From Ostreococcus mediterraneus (lineage: Eukaryota; Chlorophyta; Mamiellophyceae; Mamiellales; Bathycoccaceae): DNA of 64,000 nucleotides. The position numbers and the translations under genes are program-made. Each line of letters opens with the position of its first letter. The stretch's first letter is position 1. Location: positions 90,467-154,466 of the forward strand of contig WMKK01000007.1 of the NCBI GenBank assembly GCA_012295225.1. Direction: 5' to 3'. A model generated the notes under the pieces. It saw only the letters and a list, made by a program, of their open reading frames with translations. It made no database searches and was not told the origin of the DNA. This document shows, one piece after another, positions 39,589 to 49,601 of this stretch.

Positions 39589-40146
39589 TTACACGAAGAT
39601 GCGACGCAAGCTCTTCTTGTCAACCTTCTTCCGACACGTTGGACACTTGCCGCTGTGCTTGTACGCTGCTGCGATACACCGTGCGCAAAACACGTGCCCG
39701 CAACGCGTCGACGTCGCATTCACATACGCATCCAAACATATCGCGCACTTACCAACAGCCCCAGACGCCCCAGCGCCGTCATCTGACGCCGTCCCGGCTC
39801 CGAGCCCCGTGAGCCCGCCCGCGGCGCTCGCCCGCTCCACCCTTTCCTTCCGCGTGCGCTCACGCTGCGTCATCCGCGATACAATCGCGGGAGCGCGCGC
39901 AGATTCAGACACCACCACAATCTCATCGTCGTCATTCACCGCCACCCGCGGTCGCGTCGCCGCTCGCGTCGTCGCCGTCGTCGTTTCTTTAGTTATCTCA
40001 ACGTCCCCCGATGACGCGCTGCGCGCGCTCGACGCCCCAGCTCCCCCGTCGCGGTCGTCGTCCTCGAGCGCGAGCGCGCGCGAGCGGCGCCGCGAACGCG
40101 GTTTCGCCGCGTCGGGCGCCGGCGACGTGAGATCCACGACGTCCAT
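39589..40146 (-). CDS. RNF4/SLX8-like RING protein, candidate STUbL
   Basis: 185 aa, ATG at 40146. A C-terminal C3HC4 RING (C134, C137, C149, H151, C154, C157, C168, C171) ends close to the C-terminus (KKSLRRIFV), as in RNF4 and Slx8. Two SUMO-interaction-like motifs occur in the N-terminal half: VVDLT at residues 3-7 and EIVVVSE at 75-81, the second flanked by acidic residues. SIMs plus a terminal RING define SUMO-targeted ubiquitin ligases, which act in genome maintenance. The assignment rests on motifs. 88 bases separate its start from the divergent AIM24 gene. Confidence 0.78.
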   Translation of the reverse strand: MDVVDLTSPAPDAAKPRSRRRSRALALEDDDRDGGAGASSARSASSGDVEITKETTTATTRAATRPRVAVNDDDEIVVVSESARAPAIVSRMTQRERTRKERVERASAAGGLTGLGAGTASDDGAGASGAVGKCAICLDAYVNATSTRCGHVFCARCIAAAYKHSGKCPTCRKKVDKKSLRRIFV

Positions 40147-40234
40147 CGGCGTCAGCGCGGCGCGATGTGACGGCGAGCTGCGGTGTTTCCTTCGTCATTG
40201 TCGCGCGCCGAGCTCATCGTCGACGCGTCGCGCG

Positions 40235-41890
40235 ATGCTGTCGTTCGCGCGCGCGAGAGGTGGCGTTTACCCGCGCGAATGTTCTCACGCGTCGTCGTCG
40301 CGCGCGCGCGCGCGCGTGCGCGCACTGGATGGGTGCGCACGGCGGCGGCGACCCCAACGCGGACTCTCGTTAGGGACGAGAGCGTTTTTGTTTCCCTCTG
40401 GCGCGCCCGGTGGGGCCGATGGCGATCCGACGCAGTTCACCCTGCTCGCTGGGCTCGCGATGTCGACGTTGCGCGATGTTGCGGCGTTTGCGGCAACGGC
40501 GCTCGGGGGCGTGGCTGCGGTGGACGCGGAGCGGGAAAAGCGCGAGCGCGCGGACGAAGCGACGCGAAGAGATTTTGGGTTTGATGAACCCGTGCGAACG
40601 GCGGCTGGTGGTGCGGGGAACGATGGGAATGGTAAGTCGAATGGTGGCGGCGGCAGTGGTGGGAGTGGAGATGGCTATGGAGGATGGGATGACGACGAGA
40701 ACAGGTCGGGCGACGGAGGCGGGGAGAAAAATTTCATTTGGGTTCGAAACGGTAAGAGTGGGTTGTACTGGGTCGGTGGGTTCTTGCTCTGCGCTTGGTA
40801 TTGCTATTTCATTTCGAACGATCCCTATATGGGTACGTTGTGGTTGGCGTGCGCGATAGGTACGGGGTGGGGGATTTTTCTTGTCGCCGGCGCCGTATTC
40901 GCCGTCATGTTTGTCGCAAACTTTGGTTTGCAGCAGTATTTGGCGAATACCTTGGTGAGTGACATGAGCGGTAGCGATGATGCGATTGAAAAGTTGCTCA
41001 ATAACAGTCGTGAAGCCCGGATGATCGCCAGTGGGCGATACAAGCAGTCGATTCCAGACATGATTGAAGACAAGGTCAACGTCAACTCACACTTGAACCC
41101 GAACCTTCCAGACGACGTGACCATTGTCGGTAGCGATACGCAAATTGCACAAATCAAGTTGAAGCCCGGTGAAGAAGTCGCCGCGAGTCCAGGGGCGATG
41201 TGCTACATGAGCTCGAATGTGATTTCTATCACGTCACTCGGGCCTGGCGGTTTAGGCGGCGCCATAGCTCGGACGTTGGCGGGTGAGCCTTTCTTCATCA
41301 ACACCTTTAGAAACTTAGGACAAACCGATGGATACGTAGCCGTTGGTGGATTAGAACCAGGCGACAAGATTGCCGTGATCGAGCTTAAGGACAAGACGAA
41401 GAATGATATTCTTTGCGCTCGTGACTCATACATGTGCTCCAAGGGAAGCATAAGAATCACCGCCGCCGCCGCTGTCCGCACGGATGATGAGAATGGCGCG
41501 CAGACATTCATGGACGTGGTTAAATATCGCGTCGGCTTTGCGTTACGTTTGGTTTTGTCGAAGGGGAATAGCATTTTCAACGGTGAATGGCTCGTCGGAG
41601 ACGGTATGGTGTGCGTCACTGGTAAGGGCACCGTGATGCGTCACACCCTCAAAGCCAATGAAGAGATGGTTGTCGATTCCCGTGCGGTCATGGCACTCGA
41701 GCGATCGGTTGGGTACTCACTCGAGGTCGCCACGTCACCGCTCGCAGCCGTGTTTGGCGGCGCTGGTTTATTCTTTGTTCGCCTTAAAGGTCCAGGGACA
41801 TTTTACTTGCAATCTTTACCGGCGCAGAAACAGCTCGATTCCGGTGTGCGCATCGGAGGCCGTAAGCTCAAGGTAAAGGCGCAAACATAG
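40235..41890 (+). CDS. AIM24/DUF124 family protein, organelle-targeted
   Basis: 551 aa from the ATG at 40235. Long Arg/Ala-rich leader (about 70 aa) suggests mitochondrion or plastid. A Gly/Asn/Asp-rich linker (SNGGGGSGGSGDGYGGWDDD) precedes two hydrophobic helices (YWVGGFLLCAWYCYF; IGTGWGIFLVAGAVFAVMFV). The C-terminal 230 residues are an AIM24-type beta domain (IKLKPGEEVAASPGAMCYMS; GPGGLGGAIARTLAGEPFF; GPGTFYLQSLP). Yeast Aim24 shapes the mitochondrial inner membrane. The membrane-anchored form here differs from the yeast layout. Function inferred from family only. Confidence 0.8.
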   Translation: MLSFARARGGVYPRECSHASSSRARARVRALDGCARRRRPQRGLSLGTRAFLFPSGAPGGADGDPTQFTLLAGLAMSTLRDVAAFAATALGGVAAVDAEREKRERADEATRRDFGFDEPVRTAAGGAGNDGNGKSNGGGGSGGSGDGYGGWDDDENRSGDGGGEKNFIWVRNGKSGLYWVGGFLLCAWYCYFISNDPYMGTLWLACAIGTGWGIFLVAGAVFAVMFVANFGLQQYLANTLVSDMSGSDDAIEKLLNNSREARMIASGRYKQSIPDMIEDKVNVNSHLNPNLPDDVTIVGSDTQIAQIKLKPGEEVAASPGAMCYMSSNVISITSLGPGGLGGAIARTLAGEPFFINTFRNLGQTDGYVAVGGLEPGDKIAVIELKDKTKNDILCARDSYMCSKGSIRITAAAAVRTDDENGAQTFMDVVKYRVGFALRLVLSKGNSIFNGEWLVGDGMVCVTGKGTVMRHTLKANEEMVVDSRAVMALERSVGYSLEVATSPLAAVFGGAGLFFVRLKGPGTFYLQSLPAQKQLDSGVRIGGRKLKVKAQT

Positions 41891-42055
41891 AAGTAGCTCA
41901 CTGATCAACAATTTTTTTGTTCCGTCGATAAATGTGCTGCTTCCACGGGTGGTTTCGCATCGCCGTCGCGTCATTCGCATAATCATACCGGTACACATTT
42001 CAATATCTATCATATAGCTACGAGATTCAATTCTTTGCATCGAATCCCAAGAGTT

Positions 42056-42391
42056 TTACTTTTTCTTCCCCTTTCCCTTCGTCGTCTTCGTCGTCGACTT
42101 CACCGCAGACCTATCGTCGTCCTCGCAGACGATGAACTCATCCGCCACGTCCCCGTCGTCATCCATCTTCGCGCGCTCCGCCACCCAATTAAACCCCTGC
42201 ACCCCACCGTGCGCGATCCCGCTCAGCTCCGACACCGCGCTTTCGATCACAGGCGTCCGTGCCCGTCGTCTCCCGCGCATTCTCGACTTTTTATACCCAT
42301 CTTCATCGTGGAGCTCATCGTCCGACGCGCTCTCGTCATCCCCGAGCACCGCGCGCTTGAGCGACCGCAAGCCCTTCTTTAAGAAATTCAT
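42056..42391 (-). CDS. Small unknown charged protein
   Basis: 111 aa from the ATG at 42391 (the frame is open to a TTG at 42409). Starts MNFLKKGLRSLKRAVLG, an amphipathic basic helix, followed by an acidic segment, an Arg-rich patch (SRMRGRRRART) and a run SELSGIAHGGVQGFNWVAE that looks conserved. Ends in Lys/Thr repeats (KTTKGKGKKK). No family recognised; supported as a gene by clean spacing to neighbours and biased amino-acid pattern. Divergent from SEC31. Confidence 0.5.
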   Translation of the reverse strand: MNFLKKGLRSLKRAVLGDDESASDDELHDEDGYKKSRMRGRRRARTPVIESAVSELSGIAHGGVQGFNWVAERAKMDDDGDVADEFIVCEDDDRSAVKSTTKTTKGKGKKK

Positions 42392-42567
42392 CGCGCGCAC
42401 CCGCAGCAATCGCGCGCGTTCGTGCGTCCGTGCGTGCGCGCGGTGGCGTCCCGCGCGTCGAGACGTCGGCGCGCGCCGTGTTCTGTCGTGTCGTTGGTGC
42501 CGCGGCTGAATTCGTGATGATTCGTTGCACGAGTCATGTCGTCAGAGCACGTCGCGCACGAGCGACG

Positions 42568-45500
42568 ATGACGACGGTAAAGCGCACGAATCGATGTGCG
42601 ACGACGGCGTTCAGGTGCGTGTGTGTGAGCGGTGATTGCGAGCGCGGGTGATGCGGGGTGCGGGGCGCGTCGAATGAACGGTGGTCCGCGGAACGATCTG
42701 AATTGAGATTGGATTTCGTGGAGGTTGACGACGATGGGGCGCAGGTTATCGCGGAATTATAAGTGTGGTGATTGTGGATGATGTGCTTCGTTGCTTGCGC
42801 GTGTATGGGACGTAGAGTTCGTTCGTCGTCGCGCGTGTGTGTCCGTTTACTGACGTGTGTGATGATCTTTGTCGTACGTGCGAGCGCAGCCCGGATGCGC
42901 CGTTCATCGCGACCGGTACGATGGCGGGGGCGATAGATTTGTCGTTCAGTACCACGGCATGTTTGGAGATATTCGAGACGAATTATGCGTCGGAAGATTT
43001 GGAGATGCCAGTGGTTGGACGCGCGGTGCCCGCGACGGAGCGATTTCACCGTTTAGTCTGGGGGACGTGCGGGAGCGAGACTAGCGAGGAGATGCGTCTA
43101 GGTGTTATCGCGGGCGGATTAGTAGATGGAACCGTAAATGTGTACAATCCAGCGAAGATTGTAGATGGCGCACAGAGTGGTGCGATTATTACAAAGCTCG
43201 CAAAGCATCAAGGCGCGGTGCGCGGGTTGGACTTTAACTCGTTTTCTCCAAACTTGCTCGCTTCAGGTGCAGAAGACGGGGAGCTTTGCATTTGGGATTT
43301 AGCAAACCCGACTAAGCCATCGTTGTATCCGGCGTTGAAGTCTGGAAGCGGAGGCCCGACGGCTGGTGAGGTGTCGTCTCTGGCTTGGAATCACAAGGTG
43401 CAGCACATCTTGGCGAGCTCCTCCTTGAGCGGCACCACTGTGGTGTGGGATTTGAAGCGACAGCGGCCGGTCATTTCGTTCACTGATCCGAATTCTCGAC
43501 GAAGATGCTCGGCTTTGCAGTGGAATCCGGAAGTCGCCACCCAGCTCATCGTCGCGAGCGACGATGACCGTTCGTGTTCGTTGCAAGTGTGGGATTTGCG
43601 TAACTCAATCTCACCCGCGCGCGAATTCGTGGCGCATTCCAAGGGTGTTTTAGCCATGGCGTGGAACTTACAAGATCCTTCGCTGCTCCTCACGTGTGGC
43701 AAGGATAATAGAACTTTGTGTTGGGACACAGAAGCCGGAGAGGTGATCTCTGAACTCCCAGCGAGCAGTAATTGGAATTTTGACGTTCAGTGGAGCAAGA
43801 CGACGCCGGGAATTTTGTCAACGTCGTCGTTCGATGGTAAAATTACGCTGCACAACTTACAGCAAGCTGGTGCGCCACAAGCTGCGGGTGGTCAAGCGCA
43901 CGGTGTGGCGTCTGACTTTTCAGGTTTGTCCCACGCCCAGAGCGCCGGACCAAAGGTTGCAATGAAGCGCGCTCCGGAGTGGATGAAGCGTCCATGCGGT
44001 GCGACGTTCGGTTTCGGTGGTAAACTTATCGCCCATGGTGCTTCACTTTCGGGTGCATTATCGTCGCCGACGGCGATTTCCGTCATATCCGTCAAGAGTG
44101 ACTCATCAGAGCCTGGGGTCGCGGACGAAGTGCGAGGCGAGTTTGAAAAGGTCATCAAGAGCGGTGAGACGGATGAGCTCATCAACTTTTGCAACACTAA
44201 GCGTGCTGATGCACCCGCAGAGGACAAGGAAGCTTGGACCTTTATGAGCATTCTGTTTACGGAGGATGCTCGCCGAGAAATGTTGCGACACCTTGAGTTT
44301 GGCGACGCGTTGGAGGCTCGCGAAAAGTCCATGGCCGCTTTGTCCTTAAATGACGCATCTGCTGGTGCTGATGAAGATGAACATGATACAGCATCGAGTG
44401 CACCGACGTCGCCGGCTTTAATGACTCCTGTGGAGGACAATGATGCGTTCTTTGATAACCTCGGCGATGAGGCGCCGAAGCCTCCGCCGCCCAAGGTACT
44501 GCCAAAGCCAAAGGCATCACCAGTGAAACCAAAGTCTCCTGCCTCCGCGCAAGCGCCACCCCCCGAAGCAGCTGATTTTGAGATTCAGCGCGCTTTAATC
44601 GTTGGTGATTACAGAGCTGCCGTGGCGGCGTGTGAAAAGGCTGGTCGCTATGCGGACGCGCTCATTCTCGCCGCCGCGGGCGGACCTGACTTGTGGGCAG
44701 AGGCTCAGGCAGCGCACATCGCGCGCGTTCCGCGTCCGTACATGCAGGTCGCCGCAGCTGTTGTTGGGAAGAACCTGTCCAACCTCGTCAAGGCCCGACC
44801 TGTTTCAGCGTGGCGTGAAACATTGGCAATGTTGTGCACCTATGCTCCTGGCGAAGAATGGGGCCCTTTGGCTGAAGTTTTGGCTGAAGGTCTGGCCTCC
44901 AGCGGTGATCATCGAGCGGCGATGTTATGTCATATTTGCGCTGGCAATGTCGACGCCGCTATCAAGTATTGGTTGTCGTCTTTACCTTCGCGAAACTTTG
45001 CGCCGAAGGACTTGTACGACGTCGTGGAGAAGGCAGTCATGTTGACACGCGCAGCTGGACAAACAGAATCCACTCAGGGATTCACGTCGTTGATAACAAA
45101 CTATGCGGAAATGTTATCCTCTCAGGGTGACTTAGACCATGCTTTGGATTACTTGGGTATGGTCCCAGGCGTGCCTGGGGAGGAGGTGAATGTGTTGCGT
45201 AACCGCATCATCAGAAGTGGAATTTCAAACCCAGCAACCACAAGCGCCCCAGCGACGCCTCCGGCTCGTATGTCGCAGCCTGCGCCGTACCAGCAGCAAC
45301 AGCAACAGTCGTATCAGCAACCTCCGCAACAGCAGCAGCAGTCTCCGTACGCGCAGTCGCCCCAAGCGAATGCATACAGTGCTCAGACAACGTCCTATGG
45401 AGCCCCTCCGGTACCACAACGCGCACCGCAGTCTACCCCCATGATGCCTGCGGCGTATGCACCCCAGCAAGATATGCATTCTAACTATGGTGGAATGCCG

Positions 45501-46574
45501 CAACAATCTGCGTACGGAGCTCCTCCACCTCCAGCCCAAGCTCAGCAGCAGCAGCAACCCCTGCCGCCGCCGCCGCGTCAAACGGCTTATGATAGCGCTC
45601 CAGTTCAAAGTGCCTATTCAGCGCAGGCTTCGTATCCGAGCGCACAAGCGCCGATGCAAGCGTCTGGTCCTGGAATGACTCCTGCATACTCTGTAGCTGC
45701 CGCGGTGGCTGCGGGAACGATGGGCGCGTCACAGCCGGCATACGGGGCGGGACCTTCGCAACCGCCCCAAGGCGCTCCGATGATGCCAGGTATGATGGTA
45801 CCGACGCCGATGCAATCGCAGCAGCAGCAGTACCAGCAAGGCGGTATGGGCGGTGCACCACCGCAACAACAGCAGCAACGTGCACCGCCACCACCACCGA
45901 CGGCGACGCCACAAGCGGCGATGTTCAATCCAACGCCGACGGCGCCTCCGCCTTCCATTCCCCAGCGCCCGGCGGAACCCCCAGCGTATGGCTCGAGTGC
46001 TCCACCGCCGCCCCCTTCGCAGTCATATTCAAGCGCCCCGCCGCCGCCGCAACAACAGCCGACGTATGGACACGCTCCACCGCCGCAATCAGCGTTTAGC
46101 CCGCAGGTACCGATGGGCATGACCCCTACGCCGCAGCCTTTGGCGCCGACGCAACCGCAGCAGCAGGCACCGCCGCCCCGACCGGCGGCGCCGGCCAAGC
46201 CCCAACCTCCCGCGAATTGTACGATGGAGAATGTGGACACGAGTAAAGTTTCAGGCGATCTCGCCGCGATCACGACGTCTCTCAGAGCGATGTATGACGT
46301 CTGCGCGCAGGCCGCGGGGGTTAATCCGGCTAAACGTAAGGAAATGGAGGACAGCTCGAAACGACTCGCGGTGCTATTGTTTAAGGCAAACATCGGTGAA
46401 GTCTCTTCTTCAGTGACTGAGAAATTGAAGAGCTTGGCCCAAGCACTCGACATGGCGGACTACCAGAGCGCGCAAAACATTCAAATGGCCCTCACGACCG
46501 GGGATTGGGACGAATGTTCGTTCTGGCTCACCGCGTTGAAGCGCCTGCTTAAATTCCGTTCGACGTTGCCATAG
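42568..46574 (+). CDS. SEC31: COPII coat subunit SEC31 (two exons)
   Basis: Exons 42568-42614 and 42890-46574, 1243 aa. Joining at TTCAG/GTGCGT and the CAG before 42890 gives TTAFSPDAPFIATGTMAGAI, the first WD repeat of SEC31. ACTGAC lies 36 nt before the acceptor. The N-terminal WD40 propeller (about residues 10-330; LASGAEDGELCIWDL, LASSSLSGTTVVWDLKR) pairs with SEC13. Then an alpha-solenoid (ALIVGDYRAAVAACEKAGRY), a Pro/Gln-rich linker of about 350 residues that would bind SEC23, and a conserved C-terminal helical domain. Forms the outer cage of ER-exit vesicles. Upstream in-frame ATGs exist. Confidence 0.94.
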
Positions 46575-47431
46575 AATTTGGTTTGAAATAATAAACAAAA
46601 CTACAATAGTCACGACATCTGCACAGAAACTACGTTAGAAACTTCGAAAAATAAAACTGGTATGTTATTGTTGAAGGAATCGACGCACGCGTTCCCGTTT
46701 GTCGACGATATGTCTCGCGCGACCACATCGTTGCGACTCGCGGTGAGGCACTACCATCAACGGCGCGTGACTCTTTCGTCTTCACGAGAAAAACGCAGGC
46801 GTCGGACGCAAAGAAACGCGGTACAAACGACAGAAAATGTAAATTATAACACATCTATTACCATGCGACGCCGTCGATTGACCTTCGCCCCGTCGACCTT
46901 CGCGAGAACAGCGACGATGGGGTACTCCACGCTGAGTCATGAATCGTCGCGACAGAAATGCTAAAACATATATCAATCAATATCGATCAATTCCACATTT
47001 AAACCAGACTCATCGCTTCGACTGAAAACATCGAAAGCACGTGAACCTTGACCAGGCCTAAAAGACCCGATCGAAACCACTCGGGTTACTTTCAAGGCTC
47101 TCATCGAAACTAACGTTCACGAACCTCGAAAGGTAATCACACTCGCTTTCGCCGACCCACGACGCGCGCACCGTTCGAAAGCGTCCGCGAAAGCGCTCGC
47201 ATCGAGCATCATCGATCGAGTCGAACCCACGGCCGACGCGGCGTTGCCGTCGTCATCGAAAGCACCATCGAAAGCGCACGCGCGGGATTCGAAAGCGCAG
47301 CGACATCGATCGGCGGATGCGTCGCGCGCTTTCGTCGCGACGGCGTCGGCGAACGTGGAGGATTGCGTCGCGCGCGCGTCGTCGGCAGAATCACGCGCGG
47401 GCGCGGGCGCGGGCGCGTCGCACCGGGTACG
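46575..47431. other. Long gene-free interval with TCGAAA cluster
   Basis: 857 bases between SEC31 and the CPSF6-like gene, the longest gene-free stretch apart from the petN intron. Short ORFs are present but none resembles a protein. The right half contains eight TCGAAA hexamers between 47031 and 47294. No tRNA or snRNA signature recognised by eye; a small RNA gene cannot be excluded. Confidence 0.6.
47031..47294 (+). repeat. Cluster of TCGAAA hexamers
   Basis: TCGAAA begins at 47031, 47071, 47104, 47126, 47175, 47256, 47268 and 47289, mostly extended to TCGAAAGC, all on the + strand. Spacing is irregular (12-81 bases), so this is not a simple tandem repeat. It lies 140-400 bases before the start codon of the CPSF6-like gene. 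Confidence 0.8.
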
Positions 47432-48341
47432 ATGCAGGATGACGAGATAGATGAAGAGGCATTGTTGTATGGTGACTGTGGTGCGTATGCGTCGTCTCGT
47501 TCGCGTCGCGCGCGTCGATGAGCGCGCGCTGAGGGGTGTTTGTGATGTGATTGTGGGGAGATCTGCGCGGGTGTTTTCGTGAACTGGCGACGTTGGACGA
47601 CTGACGCGTGTTTGTCTTTGCGCGTGTGTGAATATAGATGATTCGATGGATTTTAGTGCCAAAGTTCCGGTGAGTACGAAGCCGATTCCGGCGGCGATTC
47701 CTCCCGCGTCGGCAAAGGCTCCGAAGACGTCGACCGCCGCGGTTGCGCGTCCAGCGTCGCCTACAGTGCCGCCTGGGGACGAGGACACGCGTCCGACGGC
47801 TGTCTACGTCGCATCACTTACGTGGTGGACCACAGATGCGGAATTGGAGCAGATTTTAGCGGAATTTGGACGCGTCAAGTCGCTGACGTTTTTCACCGAC
47901 AAGGCGTCTGGTAAGAGCAAGGGGTGCTGCGCAGTAGAATTTGCCACCGCTGATGCCGCGGCGGCGTGCAAAGAAAGGCTTCACGGGCGGGAAATTAATG
48001 GAAAGATGTGCGTGGTGACGTACGCAGAGATTCCAAAGGCGTCGTCGGCTCCTACGTTGGCTCCTAACGCGCCTTTACCGCCGCCGCCAGACACCGCTTG
48101 GAAAGGTCCCATACCGCCAGACAAACCCGGGTACGGCGGGGTCCCACTGCGTCACACTCAGCAGCAGCAGCAACAGATGCTACTCATGCAGCAGCAGCAA
48201 ATGTTGATTCAGCAGCGGATGATGATGATGCAACAGGGAGCTGGCGTCGCTCAAGCCGGCGGTCCGCCGCCCGGTATTCCCCCGCCGCAAGCCCCGCCGG
48301 GCGGACCTCCGGGTGGAGGCAAACGTCCGCGGAAGGGATAG
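47432..48341 (+). CDS. CPSF6/CFIm68-like RRM protein (two exons)
   Basis: Exons 47432-47480 and 47638-48341, 250 aa. The join turns the acidic start MQDDEIDEEALLYGDC into DDSMDFSAK in frame; ACTGAC sits 33 nt before the acceptor. One RRM (about residues 65-145) with AVYVASLTWWTTDAELEQIL, where LTWWTTD is characteristic of CPSF6/7, the large subunits of cleavage factor I in mRNA 3'-end formation. After it come a Pro-rich segment, a Gln/Met-rich segment (QQQQQQMLLMQQQQMLIQQ) and PPG repeats; no RS domain is seen. Shorter than animal CPSF6 (about 550 aa). Confidence 0.82.
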
Positions 48342-48462
48342 AATAGGTAGTGATACACGACCGCAGGAACGTTCGTGATGTAATATTTAGGACTTTAGAG
48401 ATGCCAAAACAACAAGAATAAAACACTCGCGTTGACTCGAGATAATCTTCACAATTCACACC

Positions 48463-49500
48463 ATGGGCCTCGACGGATACGTCGGCAACGGACGCGACGT
48501 CGCGCGCATCGCACGTCTCGCCGCCGAGCGTGACGTTGCAAAAGCTGCGTCTATCGCGCACGCCGATGCCTCGGCTGGGGCCTCCACGTCCCGGCTGGTC
48601 GGCTTTGCTTCTGGGTCCACCATTGAAGCCGCCGACGAAGCATTCAAAGCAAGCACGGTTGGGCTGATGACGCGTCAGGACTTCGTCGCACGCCAGGAGG
48701 AGATAGAAGCCGAGCTCGAGGCTAAGCGTGCCGCCGAGCTCGAGACGCTACGTGCGGCAGAAGCGCGCGTCAAGGACAAGAGAAAGAAGAAACGCGCAAA
48801 GATTTCGAGCAAGTTGAGCTTCGACGAGGATGATGTCGACGATGGTCTCGACATAGATGGGGCGTGTGATGAGGACGAGACGCAACAGATGGATATGCCT
48901 CGAAAGCGCGGGAAGTTTGGCGCGCTCGGCAAGAACCCAGATGTAGAGACGTCTTTTCTTCCGGACAAGGCGAGAGAGGAGGCGGAGGCTGAAGAACGCA
49001 AGGCGCTCGCGGCAGAATTCCTCGAACGTGCGGAGGCAATGAAGGCGGAGACGGTGGATGTTGCGTACTCGTTTTATGACGGTGGTCGACGGGCCGGAGG
49101 GACGATGCGCGTGAAGCAAGGGGACACTATTGAGCACTTTCTTGTTAAAGTGCGCGCGGCGCTACTCACTGAGGGAGGAACAATCAATCGTGATTTAAAA
49201 GCCGTCGATGCTCCGGGCATGATGTACATTAAAGAGGATTTGATCATTCCACATGACTTGACGTTTCACGAGCTCGTCGTCACCAAAGCGCGTGGGAAAT
49301 CAGGACCATTGTTCCGCTTTGACGCTCAGGATGACGTGCGCATTCAAGGCAACGCCAAGATTGAACGTCAAGACTCCCATCCAGGCAAGGTTATTTTACG
49401 CTCGTGGTACGAAAAGAATAAAAATATGTTCCCTGCGAATCGATGGGAGATATATGAGCCCGGCAAGGACTACGCCCGCGACGGGTATCGGATCAAATAG
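48463..49500 (+). CDS. XCT: XAP5/XCT nuclear protein (FAM50 family)
   Basis: 345 aa, ATG at 48463. Family hallmarks are GLMTRQDFVARQEEIE, a charged coiled coil with KDKRKKKRAKISSKLSFDED (acidic/basic nuclear signal), ETSFLPDKAREEAE, and the C-terminal globular part (YSFYDGGRRAGGTMRVKQGD; MYIKEDLIIPHDLTFHEL; KVILRSWYEKNK...FPANRWEIYEP). In Arabidopsis XCT acts in circadian timing, splicing and small-RNA pathways; FAM50A in humans is spliceosome-associated. Single exon. Immediately followed by the thiamine genes, but no functional link is implied. Confidence 0.95.
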   Translation: MGLDGYVGNGRDVARIARLAAERDVAKAASIAHADASAGASTSRLVGFASGSTIEAADEAFKASTVGLMTRQDFVARQEEIEAELEAKRAAELETLRAAEARVKDKRKKKRAKISSKLSFDEDDVDDGLDIDGACDEDETQQMDMPRKRGKFGALGKNPDVETSFLPDKAREEAEAEERKALAAEFLERAEAMKAETVDVAYSFYDGGRRAGGTMRVKQGDTIEHFLVKVRAALLTEGGTINRDLKAVDAPGMMYIKEDLIIPHDLTFHELVVTKARGKSGPLFRFDAQDDVRIQGNAKIERQDSHPGKVILRSWYEKNKNMFPANRWEIYEPGKDYARDGYRIK

Positions 49501-49601
49501 CGTAGCGTTTTCATTAGTCACGGTAGTCGCTGTAAAAGATAATTTATCTTGTGGTTGTGCCCCAGAATTCGCCTCGCTGGACTTGCGATTCAAAAGACAT
49601 C

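Noticed and set aside
47117-47788. 223-aa minus-strand ORF across the CPSF6-like 5' end
   Set aside because: Overlaps both exons of a gene with a clear RRM; low-complexity composition.
49501-49601. TPP riboswitch before the ThiD-ThiE gene
   Set aside because: Searched by eye for CTGAGA and the CGTAGGGA-type end; neither is present.
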